This document shows positions 20,758 to 33,883 of a stretch of 64,000 nt of DNA, piece by piece. Position 1 is the stretch's first letter. Each line of letters opens with the position of its first letter. The translations under genes and the position numbers were made by a program. The DNA is from Saccharina japonica (lineage: Eukaryota; Sar; Phaeophyceae; Laminariales; Laminariaceae), in the NCBI GenBank assembly GCA_008828725.1, contig MEHQ01001659.1, positions 1 to 64,000 of the forward strand. The letters run 5' to 3'. Below the pieces are notes generated by a model, which saw only the letters and a list, made by a program, of their open reading frames with translations, had not been told where the DNA came from and made no database searches.

Positions 20758-22990
20758 ACTTTCGCATCGCCGTTGCGCTCGGTTCGTTTCCCGTTTTGTT
20801 TCTGGCAATTGGGGCGGAAATTGCTTGTAGTGTGTTATATTGTGACGTCTTCCGAGTATTCGGGTCAGGCAGGATATATTCTCAGTTTTCCATGCGACGT
20901 TCTCAAACTATTCTTGGACGGATTTGGGGGTAGTTCTTGATTATTTGGTCCTGCCAAACCCCCCCGCTCATTGACGGGGCTGATTTGGGTAATTGGCCAA
21001 CTTGTTTGTGGCGCAGGACACACTTTCCTAATGTATTGGGCGGGTTCTCATGGAGGTTTGGAGCAGTATTCCGGCCTTAATATAATTCCCGACACCCCCC
21101 CGCTCTCGAGCTGCGGGTAAGTTCATGTTCAAGAACTACATGACTTTCAGAAATATACTATCTATATTTTGAGTTTGTTTGCTCAGCTTCGTAGTTTGCC
21201 GTTCAGAGGTGAGGGAGTGGGTTTAAAGGAGCCGCATCTTCACCTCATGCTGTAGCTCGTGGAATCGGGGTTTCCACGAATTTCTCAAAGCTCTGCATAT
21301 ACGACTCATCAGGGATACTATTGAAATGATGTAGTAACACAGGTAAACTCCTGGTGGTATCAGGTGTAACAATCGTATTGGCAGTACTTGGAAGGCGAAT
21401 GTTAGATGGGCCCCGGGGGTTCCCCGGTCCACGGTGACCAAACCTCCCTCTCTTTTGGTCTATCGTCGTGGGAAAAGTGTTACATCTTCTCATCTTCTAT
21501 ATTGAGGCAAACACAAAACGCGGGTACATATTGACCGGGCTGGGAATACTTTGGTTCGTTACCCTGATCATATCACACAACTCATTGATTTTAGACGATA
21601 GTGGCGGAGCACAGAACACAAGGCTGTTGCGACGCCAGGCACTAAAACCAATTCACTTTAGATTCTCACTCCAAGTCATAATGAAATCGGATCCCGACAT
21701 AAAAACAACAGTATTCCGTTCCTTACAATGCAATCACGACATTGTGGTACCCACTTGGAAAACAAGTCAAGTTACGAGGCGCAAACGAATGATCATGTCA
21801 TTTATCATCTCGGCGCCAACACTCAATTATTTTCAACCCTCACAAAAAAAATGACAATTTACGGATGACTTCGACATTGCTGTTAAGTCGACGTTCACAA
21901 CTCACACTAAAACGAAGTAACACTCAATCCTCACACTCAAATAATATACCTGGTAGTTTTAACATATACCCTGAGTTCATGTTATTTCAGGTACAAAAAA
22001 TACGAGGAAATTGCAAAGCCTGGCACTAAAACCAAATCATTTTCGATGCCTACTTCAAGTCGTAATTAATAAGAATCACCACACCAACTCTAACCTAATT
22101 ACGATCACAACGCGAACAGGTAGTGCCATTGCGATCCCCGATCTACAATCAAGTCCCATCTGATGCCCGACAACAAGACGTTGAAAACGACATGGCCATC
22201 ATTTTTCAAACACCCAAAGACAATTCAAGTAGTTTTGACTTGAGCGCACGAAATCCAAGGCTTGACAACAATAGCCAACTCAATAGATATCATCTAAACA
22301 AACATACATGCAATTTTAATTTTCACCCTGTCCACAAATTCAAGTGTTACTTATACCACCTATACGAACACGAAATTAATATATGGTGATCTCCCGTACA
22401 CAATCCCAGTACATTTCGGTTGCTACACAACAACAAAACCAATTCCTATCCCCACACAAAAACTAAGTAATTAATACCTACAGAAAACCAAACTAATTTC
22501 AACCCTCATCGTAAAACAAAGTCAACTTCGACTCTGAAAGCCAGTAATTTTCGATGCTTGGATACATCTATGAATATCAAGTTTATTTCGATCCGAAATA
22601 TAATCAAAATACTATATACTCCAGTAATTTCCACTGAAAGACGAAACTGCCACAATTCCCATTTGCGCATAAAAAACCAACCCGCTTCGAACACCCGCAC
22701 CTTAATCAAGTCAAATACGACCACCGACACAATTATCGAGGAAAAGCAGATGCGTATATTTGAAGGAAGTGACTTCACATCCGTATAAAAAACCGTGGCA
22801 TTAGAGTGTTGGTGACGACGTTTTGTACTCAAGTTCTCTAATTTTGACCAAGTCTCTCGTGATAGGGAGCCTCTCGCAAGATAGCCGACGCTGTTTTTTT
22901 ACTTGATTAAACTGTTGTAACCATGTCTGCACCTTTCACCAAAATACATTAATTTGATCTGTCCGCGTCGTCATCGCGATGAGAAACTCG
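20758..22990. other. AT-rich interval with one diverged direct repeat
   Basis: No gene recognised. A block at 21626-21690 (GCCAGGCACTAAAACCAATT, then CACTCCAAGTCATAAT) recurs at 22011-22075 (GCCTGGCACTAAAACCAAAT, then CTTCAAGTCGTAAT), about 385 bp apart. Between and after them, AAAACCAA and TTCRACYCT strings are common, suggesting a degraded tandem array. Confidence 0.5.
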
Positions 22991-23098
22991 AACGAAAGCA
23001 AAACAAGAACGTAGTGAACCCAGTCTCGTACCCGGGACTCACGTATTAACACGTCCCAATGCCACATGTTGCTCTACTCGCCCATTTTGTTTACACGG
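22990..23098 (-). repeat. tRNA-like (SINE-like) repeat, copy 1
   Basis: On the minus strand this copy reads GAGTAGAGCAACATG near the 5' end. A GGGAC...GTCCC hairpin is placed like an anticodon arm, and then CCCGGGTACGAGACTGGG resembles a T-arm/B-box. Together with copy 2 at 23128-23225 it makes a duplicated unit with period about 130 bp. It does not fold as a canonical tRNA, so I call it tRNA-like only. Confidence 0.4.
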
Positions 23099-23127
23099 CC
23101 AGTTTGTAGTGATTGTATAGTAGACGT

Positions 23128-23225
23128 ACTCCAACTCCAACGAAACGAAAAAGAGGTGGGAACACAGTCTCGACCCCGGGACTTTTGTGTTAACAAGTCC
23201 CAATCCCTCAAGTTGCTCTACTCGA
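23128..23225 (-). repeat. tRNA-like (SINE-like) repeat, copy 2
   Basis: The minus strand reads GAGTAGAGCAACTTGAGGG, then a GGGACTT...AAGTCCC hairpin, then CCCGGGGTCGAGACTG. It matches copy 1 with about 80% identity by eye. The conserved parts are exactly the tRNA-like arms. Confidence 0.4.
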
Positions 23226-23239
23226 CACTATTTTTTACT

Positions 23240-26200
23240 TGATCAGTTGCTTTCTGTTTTATACTAGACGTACCGATATGCGACGCACATACGAGTACAT
23301 CTGGTGAATTGATAAAAATTCCCTGGCGCACAGGAGTAATGCGTTTCAACTGCTTATGGTCCTGTGAATTACTTTTCATCGAGCAGATGTTAATGCTGCC
23401 AGCGAGTAGAAGAGTGCGAAAGGCGTTCTGCAACGTTAATAACACGGACCCGGGAGATGTTCTGCCTCACGCGAGTAGATCAGAGGCTCATTGCCAAAGC
23501 CTGCGCCATCATGCGCATGTACCGACTGAAGGGAGGACAGAGGGGTTTCTCGGGGCACGTCGCCAACGTTTTGTTTTAGTTCCTTCCCGCACGAATGCAC
23601 ACATGTTGGCGACCGTTACTAACATCCCGCTGCTCGAGTTCCCAGCGACACCTATACTATCTTCGTTGCGTTCCTTCTCAACAATCAGCCCGTAGGTAGG
23701 CTTTAAAGTATACTATTGATGATGGGAAATATCTTCTTCATCGTAGGTGAGAATTTGACGATGTGTACGATAATATTTTGCTCTTCATAGTATTGACCTA
23801 CAATAGGCTTCCTTGACTCTTACGCGCCAACCTGTGCTGATTTCTGTACACGACACAAGAACCACTGGCTGCACAGAGAGTCTAGAGGTGTCGCTAGAGT
23901 ATCACATTGACGACCGTCGTTAGATTGTGGCAACGGCTCCGGCCGACCGCCGGAGGCCGACTTCGGTAAGCTTTCTTAGATTTAGTCTCGTGAAAGATGC
24001 GTCGTTCAGATAATACTCGTACGAGTTCGAGTACCTGTAAATTTTGTGTTAAGGTTTCAAAGCGCCGCTCGCAGTAACAAAAGAGTGTTCGTCTTGTTTG
24101 AAGGAGCGCGCGCCTTCATGGTAGACTAGGCAGTACCTCCCGTGTTCGCGAGAGACAGCTGGACCCTCGAGGGGTAAAATACGAACCCTCCGAAGAGGTG
24201 AGTCGTCAGCTGGAAAGGAGACACAAACAGTAACCTATGTATAGCCCACCGATGTTGATACAGAGGTCAACAGGGGAAGGAATTGCCAAGGCAAGTGTCA
24301 GAGAGGTCTTCAATGGCAATACCGATAAGAATTTATGAAAATGCTGTCTTGCATAATGGCGCTTATGACGGCACTCGGCTTTAACCGCTTCAAAATACGG
24401 CGGACCGGGACGCTGGCGGGGCGGATGGCCGTGGAATGGTCGAAGAAAAAGGCCGGCAAAAGTATTTATGTTTTGCCGTTAACGCCAGGTGTCTTGTTGT
24501 GTTACTAATCATTCAAAGCCTTGTACACCGCAACGCGCATGGCGTACGGATTAAACCAGGGAGAACGTAGGGATCGAGGTAGGGCACTGCATGATGACCG
24601 CCTTCCGAATTGCCTCCGATACCGGGGGCTAGAACACGATCGCTCTTAGTCATTGTCGACACGAGTACTCGCACGCCTGACTGATATCCAAAGGAGTGTT
24701 TGCACACACCGAAAATAAGCAATTTCCTGTATCCCTCTCCCATGTTTAGGTCGTGGTAGTGGGAGGCCAGAACACGGAATTGGAGCTTCAAGGTGTTACG
24801 CCCTGTTGATCTGTCCTAGGAGCCTCGCGATACCTATCCAAACCAATCGTCGATGCCAGTGATATTTCCGGCGGCCGTGGGCTTGTCAGAGGCAATTGAG
24901 CGTATGAAAGCTTGCCTGAGGGGGTGCTCCCAACCTGGTTTAATATCGGGTAACCGTCGCAGCGCAAGAGAATGTCGGGTGCCGCTGACCTAGTTTACCG
25001 AACAAGCTGGTGCGCGCCGTCTGACTTAATTGAAGACGAATCAAATAGTAGGGAAAACATTCTATCAACAGTTTGGAGGAGGATGTATGCGCGGCAACCG
25101 AGGGCGGCTTGTTTGGTATATTTGGCCACGGTCCTTCGACTGAGGCGGTCGACGAATGAAGCCACGCCTACCACGGATGGTGTCACCTGCCTCGGTTTTA
25201 TCTCCACGGTGACGTCGTGGTGGTCGGAGCGCAACTGATCTCACGATGCGAAGGCGATGAAAAATATAATTGGGCTGGATCGACGAGACAAAGTGTAGTG
25301 AAATGTACGTTTTAGAAGATGAGCACCCATCAGGTGTGCGATCGAGGGTCCAACCTCTTTCTTGCAAGCTGCATGCTATGTATCACAGAGGCATTATATG
25401 GGTTTTACATAACCTCGTGACGAATGTACATGCCATTTATTGGATAAAAAATTATCACTACATTTTTCTAGGGTACAAGACAAGCTTGTGGACGTGATCT
25501 GCAAGGTGAATCAGGTCTTCATCCTAAACGCGATCATCTTGTTGGAAACCCACCTTCTCTGCCGTGCCCTAGCTACAAGACTACCGCGGGAGGAAGTGGA
25601 CCTCGATATGATATTCAACATCAAGTGCCATCCATCTCCAACGAACGTGTGTGGTCAGAGGTTCGGTCAAAGGGAACGTTGCAAAAATAAGTAAATAAAA
25701 CTATGGACTGAGGTTCGCAGTAACGCATAGCACCAGGTACTCCATACGAACAAGCTCACAGTATCTGCCGCATAATATTGAATAACAGTTACTATCTGGT
25801 CGCGATAACTTTACGGAATTGATATATAATTTTAGCTTGGTCGATTCCAAGCGTGCGGCACCAGATGCTGAATACATCTGCCCAGAACAATATGTACAAC
25901 GCAAAAAATCGAACATTCAGATGTCTTCATGGCCCCCTTGACTCGACATCCCTTGTCCAAAACACGCGAGCAAACTATTGGCCTAATGTTTAAAGCCGAC
26001 ACAAGTCGGGGCGTTGTCCCCCTTTGCGGAGTAAGTAGTTAGGCCAATAAACAGCTTCAGACAGTTGTTTTTCGCGTACACCCTCCACGCCGTCCGATGA
26101 TGCAATTATATATTGCCATAATAGCCTTCCTGATATCAACCATCAATAAATGCCGAACCGTACCTGGGCCAGCGGCATAGCGCAATCATCAATGCATTTT

Positions 26201-29200
26201 CATGCGCGACCCCACTGTGTACCTTATGGTGGATTCCTGGGCACCTACATCGCTAAACCGTTCTGAATATAAAAGGCATGCAACGCATAAACCTATAACC
26301 TACAACAAGGAAGCACCATCGAGGTCGTTCCCCCGTAACCCTCCTTCACTCTGTCAACGGCAGTCTGGAAACCAACAAAACACAATTGCCTTCAATAAAG
26401 AGAGCGATCAACGCACCAAGCGTATCAAGTAACACATAATAATCAGAGTCGGGCATTTCGTACTCCGGTAACCACCCCACCCACCCCCTTATAGAAATAC
26501 ATGATACATCGAAGTATATAGATTGGTTTGGTTGGCGTCGGTTGGCGACGACGCTGTGAAACATGTCATTCACTGCATGAGCTACAGTAGACAACCAGGT
26601 TACCGTTTGTTTCGCATTTTTTCGGCGGTCACCAAGGCTGGCGTACGAGTTCATCCCTATGTGCGGGGCGGAGAACCTGTGCTCAGCACAAGGGGAATGG
26701 TCGTGTCACGTAGCGTGTATATGTTAAGGCACCCATGAAGCAAATACACAGTGCTCCCATTGTTGTCTCAGGAAGTGGCCACACTACAGTAGATTATCTC
26801 ATTGAAGCCGCCATACATATGCAAGTCCGCCTCACAAGCGGTTCTTAGTAAGATGCTGCTCACCCTACATGCGATCCGTCCAAGACCTCACGGCGCTTCG
26901 GGCTTGGTGCTAGCAACGTCTGCTTTTTCGGTGTAAACCCGACATTCTCCGACCCGGCGGTGTCGGGATGGGAGGGTTTATGGTCATATGACTACGGCCA
27001 TGCATGACATGAACATAATGTACATCCCCCACCACCCTAACCTCCCACCCTGTCCTTGATAGACTGCAGAGTCCAAAAATACACGACGTATATGCTACCA
27101 ACCGGAAATTCGTACATACAAATATGTATACTCCGACGTAAGGTAAAAACAATAGGCGCCATCGTTCTGTTGTTGAAGTCCTAGTCCCCCCGTGTCTGAT
27201 GGGCTATATGAATGTGCACAACGAAATCACGGTTTCAACATTATGCTCTCCTTAATTAATGGACGACTGGTCTACTGCCCGTCACGAACGCCGAGATTTT
27301 GATGTCATGCACAGTACACACAGTCGATCTCTCTCCTTGAGGGGCCGCGCAGGGGGAGAAATTTTCTGGTGGCAAAACAAATCGAATACGCGGCAAGGGG
27401 AGCATGAACAAATGGGGAGTCCGTCCAACGTCTTATTGATCACGGCTTGGAGCGTTGGGGTCGTGCGTTTGTATGCAGTAAACACTAAATCGGCACGATA
27501 ATCCCAAGCTAATATTCCTGATACCAAATGTTTCTTGAGACAATGTATGGATCCGTTTAGCACTCTACATACCAAGTACAATGTTAAATGATTGGTTTTA
27601 TGTGTACCAATAAGTTACTGCATGCTACCTTATGTTACGGACGTATGGCTTCCCGAGATATATCAGGAAATCTTTGGTGTGTATACTGGATTGATCTGTA
27701 TGTACATGGGAACGAATACGTAGATCGACGTTCCTTCTGAAATCAAGGCTCCTTGTCCAAGACTTTCATCGTGGAGCAAACGCCGTACTTGTATCACCTT
27801 GCAAATATAAAATGCTGCTGTCATATATACGGCAGAGCTATCCTAGCTCACCGACATTCGACATCGCGGTGCACTTTGTTCCTTCGAAAACCAGAGAGTA
27901 CACGACTACTATGGTACACGCGTTGAAAAACTCATGCTGCAGATAACCTACATCACAACCTGCTGTCGTGATGTGATGCCCAGGAGCCACACACTCTAGA
28001 CCAATGCCATGAGACATGTGCTACGGTAGCGCATGCAGACTATGGCGCTACCACACAACAACATGGTAACTAGAATACACACATCATCAACCTATCGTTC
28101 CTGAAGTATCTACATCAGGACGATGGCGTTGATGATCTGTCCGATACGACCGGTGATTCACACCAGAACAGGCGCCTTTCCCAACCTGTGGGGCAGTGCA
28201 GGGCAACGAGACATCTGGGTTAGGTCCATGCTACGGCACACAAACTAGTATGTAGGAATACACGCATTTTTTATTCACAGGGTTTCCCTACCGAGGATCT
28301 GTTTTCCTACGGGAGATCTACCCAATAAGTTGGCGTCGCGAATAAAATGTTTGGATTTCCTTGAAGTATTCGTCGAATTGTACTAGACGGCGATTCCCAA
28401 AGTTGGTTTAAATTGGGACGTAATTAGAGGACTTTACGTTCGAGTGAGAAACATACTGTATTGATGCGGAGACAATGCAGCTCATGTGTGCTACCGCAGG
28501 GACAGTACCAATGTTTTCCGAGGCTCTTCTACACATCCCACGGTAGGGGTTGCATTTGTTTGGTACATATTGTTTGACCGGTTGACCTTCTCAAGTGAGG
28601 TACAGCCAGATATCATGAAACGTTTGCTCAACACTGTTTAAAATGGACTCACTCTTACAAAAGTGGGTCGTGTTGCAATAACGACCTTATTCGAAGACAC
28701 GATACGGTAATATTGTGCTCATGTGAGGAGCACACTACGAGCCACCACCCCTACCGTGGAATCACTCTTTCACTCGAGAGGGGCTAGATGTCACCCGAAA
28801 GCTAAGCTAAGCTTAGCTCATGGTTAACACTCGTGTTCGTGCGTATTGATTATAACCTGTTCAACAAACAGATTCCTGAAACGCCACACTGGCTCAAACA
28901 ATGTATTAGAGGGCTTCAGTTATAGAGCTCCGTTTGTGCAAAGGTGGTGGGGCATTAAAAAACAACGCCTAAAATAGCACGGCTCTGATATGCCACATGT
29001 GGGCGCCTGACGGGTTGGTTTGAATTTCGAACGACTTCAATGCTTGATATATCCGCCATGTACAGGAATACGTCTCCAGACGAGTGTATGTTTCCCCAAA
29101 CCGAACACTTGGCGTATATAACATGTACCATATACAAGGTGTTACCACTTCACCGGGAGTTGCCGAATTATCATTTACATCATGTATGAATATCCCGATG

Positions 29201-31460
29201 TTCGACGCGAGTGTGGCTATGCATAAAGCGAGGAATCCATGAACCGAGCAAGTTTGTGATTGGTCAAAGACGTACGTAACTAGGACGTCGATACGCGATA
29301 TTTGTTTGTGCGTCATCGTTCCGCGGGCCTATCCTCTCAAGCTTTGAAGGCAAGAACTACCTCGAGGGATATGGAATGATCGGTGTATACTCTTAGCTCG
29401 AGATATACTATTAAGCAGCGCTGGGGTTGTTTGTTGGTCTACCTCCGGCAAAAAATCTGTAAGAGCGGTGTCGAGTAAGGTACAGGACGGCTCGCATGAG
29501 TTGCGTTAACCCACTACTGTAGTGAACGGGCTTCTCTCCCTATTGTACCCGGTGTGTGTGCGTGGATCTCAAACTGGTAATGTATCGTCTTTCAGCCGTG
29601 TTAAAACAGCAGGTAAGCCCGAAGACCTCGGTGCACGCCAAACTCGTACCGGGTGCTGGTGCTGCTATCGGCACAGGCTTCCATGTGTTCGGGTGTATCT
29701 AACGACGCTGGATGCTTCCCCGCAGGCTGGTATTTGACGTCCTCGCCGTCTCCATGGGACGCGTTCTCTTCCATCTTCTTCTTCGCCCCTAGAAAGTGGT
29801 CGACAGAGTCCTCGCCGACAACGTCTACGCCAATTACGGCGCCCTGGCAATGTATGATGTGGAAAAGCACGCGTAACAGTTTTGTCGGTATTAAGCAATT
29901 TACGGTTCTCCTTGAACGCAGGCGAGGAATTTACGTTGATGTATTCAGATTGTTTTGTGTTTAGTGTATGTGCTCTGAACAAAATGTACAAGAACCCGCT
30001 ACTAATTCGCGTACATGCTCAAACATTACATAGATAATTTATTTTGCGGCTTAACTAAATAATAGCGATACACGTTAACGACAAGTACAACCAATCAGTG
30101 GTCCTTGAGGGGCAATCGACCGTTACGAAAATGGAGAATCAACCATGCCATGGGAGGTTTCTGCAGTTTTCACCGCTCATAAACATATACTAACCTCGAC
30201 CGCAATCATTGGCTCTGCCTCGAGTAAATAGCCAGCCCTCTCACGGACAACTACTTTATGCAATTGGTCCCACCTCTGAAGCTTCAGAGTGTCAGTTCAT
30301 CGAACCTGGTGGACCGTTGGTTATGACAAAAGTAAATCGATCTAGATTACGTGTATCCAACCGTCCTGTGGTGGAGCGGTTTGCCGCGTTATGTCTGCAA
30401 TGGTGTTAGCGTGCTGTACGTACAAACGCTATGCAAGGCGTAGTATCCGTACACAGTTCGTCAAACTGTTCTTTCGCTTGCATATAAACGCTGATTCGCT
30501 TCGTGTGCCCGACGCCATAGTCGGCAATGTTTGACTTAGTCCCATTACGCCTCGATAGTTCCATCCGGGGTCATAAGGCACGCTGGCATCTAGCTTGACG
30601 CCGGTTCGCGTATAGAAAAGGGCTCAGGTAGTCCCAGATGTGCAAAGATCCGAGCCCCTAACAGTACAGCAGAGGCTAGGACACGGCTTGTGTGAGGCAC
30701 CTAACTTGGCCAGCTACAGACATAACCCAAAGACCGAACTATAAATCGAATTAAATAAACCTCCCGACACACGAATTCGGTCGACAAGTATTTTAATGAA
30801 TGACACCCCAAACACAACTGAGGTCTTACAGCTACTGGGTACTGTAGCGTTCAGGTATTATGACCCCCCCGTCTATTTTGTTGGACACGTTATATATCTG
30901 CCGTTACACGCATTAGCGAATAATAACCCCTGCCGAAGGTGCGCCGAATGGTCCCCGCAACGCCTGACACGCTGGAACCTTATGTTGCGGAGATAACATT
31001 CACGTTGTTGTGATACTTGACACTCGGGAAACCACGTCGTTTATATATCGTAGATGAATTCCAACACACACCAGTTACAAAACGGGAAGCTAAACGATTC
31101 GTGTCGTCTAGCACGCATAATGTCGTACCAGCTCAGATACACTTAATCTCAGTTTTGCTCGGCATCAGGAGCAGCCGTTAAGGTCTACAACTGCGTCGAC
31201 TGGATTTTGTCGATATCGTCTGCCAAAGCCACACGTTTCATTGTGCTTGTTTCCCTTGACGTTTGTTGACTCGGGCAAAGCAGTAAATACAGGAGGCGTC
31301 AGGCTCGCGGATGCTGGCAGCCAACTCTGACTACTGCACACACAGGGCACCCCATTAGGTATGGTTTGGACCATGATGATCTCCTCCTCGAGGGCTACCG
31401 ACCTGTTGCGTGTAGCAGTTTTGAAAGACATTTGCCCTTGGGGGACCCTAGACTGACTCC
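23240..31460. other. Long stretch without recognisable genes
   Basis: About 8 kb of apparently unique sequence. All reading frames are short (under about 130 codons) and none shows a domain. I found no LTR pair, no RT or transposase motif, no rRNA and no convincing tRNA. Minor items are a GC-rich inverted stretch near 23935-23960, a 14-bp perfect palindrome AGCTAAGCTTAGCT at 28805-28818, and scattered CA/TG-rich patches. It may be old, degraded repeat DNA. Confidence 0.5.
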
Positions 31461-31463
31461 CGG

Positions 31464-31488
31464 GGGACAGACAGACGGACAGACAGCT
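31464..31488 (+). repeat. (GACA)n simple repeat
   Basis: GACAGACAGACGGACAGACAG: five tetramer units with one substitution. Confidence 0.8.
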
Positions 31489-31559
31489 TTTTTTCATCGG
31501 TTCCAGAGACCACAAGTTGCCATTGTGGAATTAATAGATTGGGTGAGTAACGCAAGCGA

Positions 31560-32320
31560 ATGAGTATCATTCGCGTTGCTAGTCTCCAGGCCCGTTGTAT
31601 TTAATAAAAAAGGAAACCGCAAGAAGAGGTATAAGGGACACCGGCAAATAATAATAGGGGTGGCGACGATGTAGGAGATAAATAAAAGGCAAATCGCTCG
31701 CTAATGAATACCGGTCGGGCAAACTGAGGGAGACAAAATCAAACAACTCAATGATCACAAGGTAAAGCCTGGAGAAAACAGGAGATGAGGGCGAAAGGAC
31801 AGTCGATCAAACGACGGATAGCGGAAAATAAATGAAAGGAAGGGAAACGGCGTAACGACCCTACGAAGGACGGCATTGAGCGATTGAAAACGTCCGAAGA
31901 CACGGCAAAATCACTGCTCAGACTCCGTGGGTGATATTAATATTTGAATCGCCAGGAGACCGTGCAGTTCAGCCTGTCAGTCATCAGTAGACGCCTGATG
32001 TGAATTTCAAACCGAAACAATGATTGTCGTTGGCCATTGGCCACGGTGTTCATGCGAAATGTAACGCCAAATGTGCATGAAGCAAAGGAACCCATGAAAA
32101 AGGCAAAAACACGTGTGTGTGTGAACTATCGAAGAAGAAACAGTTGAAATTGCCCACGAAGAAATAAAAGGTCACCACGCGTGAACTGAGTGAAGGACAG
32201 AGTCGGAAAGGACGACCCCCAATCAAACCAGAGACAAGCCATCAGACTGTTTGTACGTGTGTTGGTGATCGATTCTCGCTGGGCGCGGTTAACGCGCGGT
32301 ATGCGCGTCAGGTTTGGGGG
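31560..32320. other. Purine-rich non-coding stretch
   Basis: A+G-rich plus strand with dispersed AATAAA-like strings. No reading frame or repeat of note. It precedes the CTG/TAC-rich repeat block. Confidence 0.45.
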
Positions 32321-32460
32321 AAACAAATGACTGATGTACTGCTGCTCTGCTGTACGAGTACTGCTGTGGTGTGTGGTGCAGGCGTGGTGCATGGGGGTTC
32401 TCTATCGGCGACGGCGGGAGATCGTAAACAATAAATCGAATCTCCCCGCGTATCATACCA

Positions 32461-32541
32461 ACCTGCCTGCAGCACAACCTAACAACTCTTTCTGGCCTGC
32501 ATACTGCTGATACTAACCTGCCTGCAGCAGAACCTAACAAC
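32461..32541 (+). repeat. 26-bp direct repeat, 55-bp period
   Basis: ACCTGCCTGCAGCASAACCT followed by AACAAC occurs at 32461 and 32516, with one mismatch. Confidence 0.8.
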
Positions 32542-32907
32542 GGTTCCTGGCGAACAGCAGCAGCAGCGTACCTGTTCGTATGCGTAATATCTCGTGTCGC
32601 AAAACCTTGTAAATGACTCGCACAGCGCTGCTGTAGTCGAATGGAAAATGCGGGCGTGTAGTTCAGTTTTGGACGCGTAACATGCTGTAGGGATCTCCTC
32701 GGGCTTGTGTATCCTTTCCCTGCTAAGTGTGCGTGTTCTTTAGGATTATCTTATGGCTCTACAGTAGCACTTTCGTAACCACGGGCTGTGATCTTGCTAG
32801 ATTATACTATTCGTAGGGATTAGCAGCTGAAACGAGTTTAATGTGAAGACAACAACAACAACAGCAGTACCGGTGCGTTGAATACTGCTGCTGCTGTACT
32901 ACTACAG

Positions 32908-33140
32908 CTGCTGCTCTGCTGTACTGAGAGAGGCCCGCTCGTATCTCTGAGGATACAGCTGTACTGCTGCTGCTCTGCTGTACTGAAAGAGACCCGCTCG
33001 TATCTCCGAGGATACAGCTGTACTGCTGCTGCTGCTCTGCTGTACTGAGAGAGGCCCGCTCGTATCTCCGAGGATACAGCTGTACTGCTGCTCTGCTGTA
33101 CTGCTGCTCTGCTGTACTGCTGCTCTGCTGTACTGCTGCA
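32908..33140 (+). repeat. 59-62-bp minisatellite followed by 16-bp units
   Basis: Three units contain GTACTGARAGAGRCCCGCTC, then GTATCTCYGAGGATACAGCT and a CTG-rich linker. The motif GTACTGARAG starts at 32921, 32980 and 33042. The array then degenerates into at least three 16-bp units GTACTGCTGCTCTGCT up to 33140. Variation in CTG number explains the 59 versus 62 bp spacing. In translation it yields SRAAVQQSSSTAEQQ-like repeats that are not evidence for a gene. Confidence 0.85.
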
Positions 33141-33291
33141 GGGGTATTGTTTGGTGAGTGGGTTGCGGGTGGAGCGTCCTACACACAGAGAAGTCAGTGG
33201 CACAACCTCTGGGACCTGTACGCAGCGCCCTGACCCTGTATGCCAATACTCGCTGCTGTGGTTCCCGGTACAATCCCTGTTCTCCGTTATT

Positions 33292-33384
33292 TATGGGCCT
33301 GGGCAAGGGCGGGTGAAAAAAAGGACCCGAGACCCCCACTCACATTTTTGCATTTGGGGCCGATTGAGGGGGGGGGGGGGGGGG
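33292..33384 (+). repeat. Poly-G-terminated 90-bp repeat, copy 1
   Basis: GCAAGGGCGGGTGAAAAAAA, then GGACCCGAGACCCCCACTCA, then a TTTGGGGCCGATTGA end and a run of 17 G (33368-33384). An almost identical copy starts 498 bp downstream, and part of it recurs inverted at 35258-35292. Confidence 0.85.
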
Positions 33385-33665
33385 CTGCTGCTGCTGCTGT
33401 GCTGCTGCTTGTCTGTTTCCTACGCATGCTCGGCACATACGACCATGGAAACCCCGCAAACCGTAAATTCCTGTTTTTTCTGTTCGATTCGTCGAGCAAG
33501 ATCTGGCTTTTCGGCCGAAGATCCGGCTTTTCGCCAAAATAGGCCTATGCCGAGTTTTAGACGTGGCGGCGATTTGCGCCCAAAAGTTGAAAATATCGAA
33601 TGGCCAAGCTCTTCCATTTGGGACTACATAACACCTATCCTCGAGGATTAAATAGGTCTAATAGG
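33385..33665 (+). repeat. Inverted-repeat arm, left
   Basis: This roughly 280-bp block begins with CTG triplets and contains CATGGAAACCCCGCAAACCG, TCGAGCAAGATCTGGCTTTT, GCCGAGTTTTAGACGTGGCG and CCAAGCTCTTCCATTTGGGA. It is nearly identical to the reverse complement of 36144-36425. Apart from a roughly 15-base tract variation (CTTTTCG units) and the triplet number, identity is above 90% by eye. The AATAGGTCTA end belongs to the dispersed family also seen at 790-960. Confidence 0.85.
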
Positions 33666-33789
33666 ATGAGCGTGGTAGGCATGGTCTCGACGCTCGTCTC
33701 CAGGTACCTCATATTCCACATTTATTTATGCAAATTACCAAACAACGCCTGTGAGATCGAGGATTTCGCCGAAACTCGTGTTTGCTATT

Positions 33790-33883
33790 TATAGCTGAGT
33801 GCAAGGGCGGGTGAAAAAAAGGACCCGAGACCCCCACTCACATTTGTGTATTTGGGGCCGATTGAGGGGGGGGGGGGGGGGGG
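33790..33883 (+). repeat. Poly-G-terminated 90-bp repeat, copy 2
   Basis: Second copy of 33292-33384, ending in a run of 18 G (33866-33883). The two copies differ at only a few bases. Confidence 0.85.

Noticed and set aside
32838-33339. Ser/Gln-rich minus frames that look like repeat proteins
   Set aside because: They are read-outs of the 59-62-bp minisatellite.
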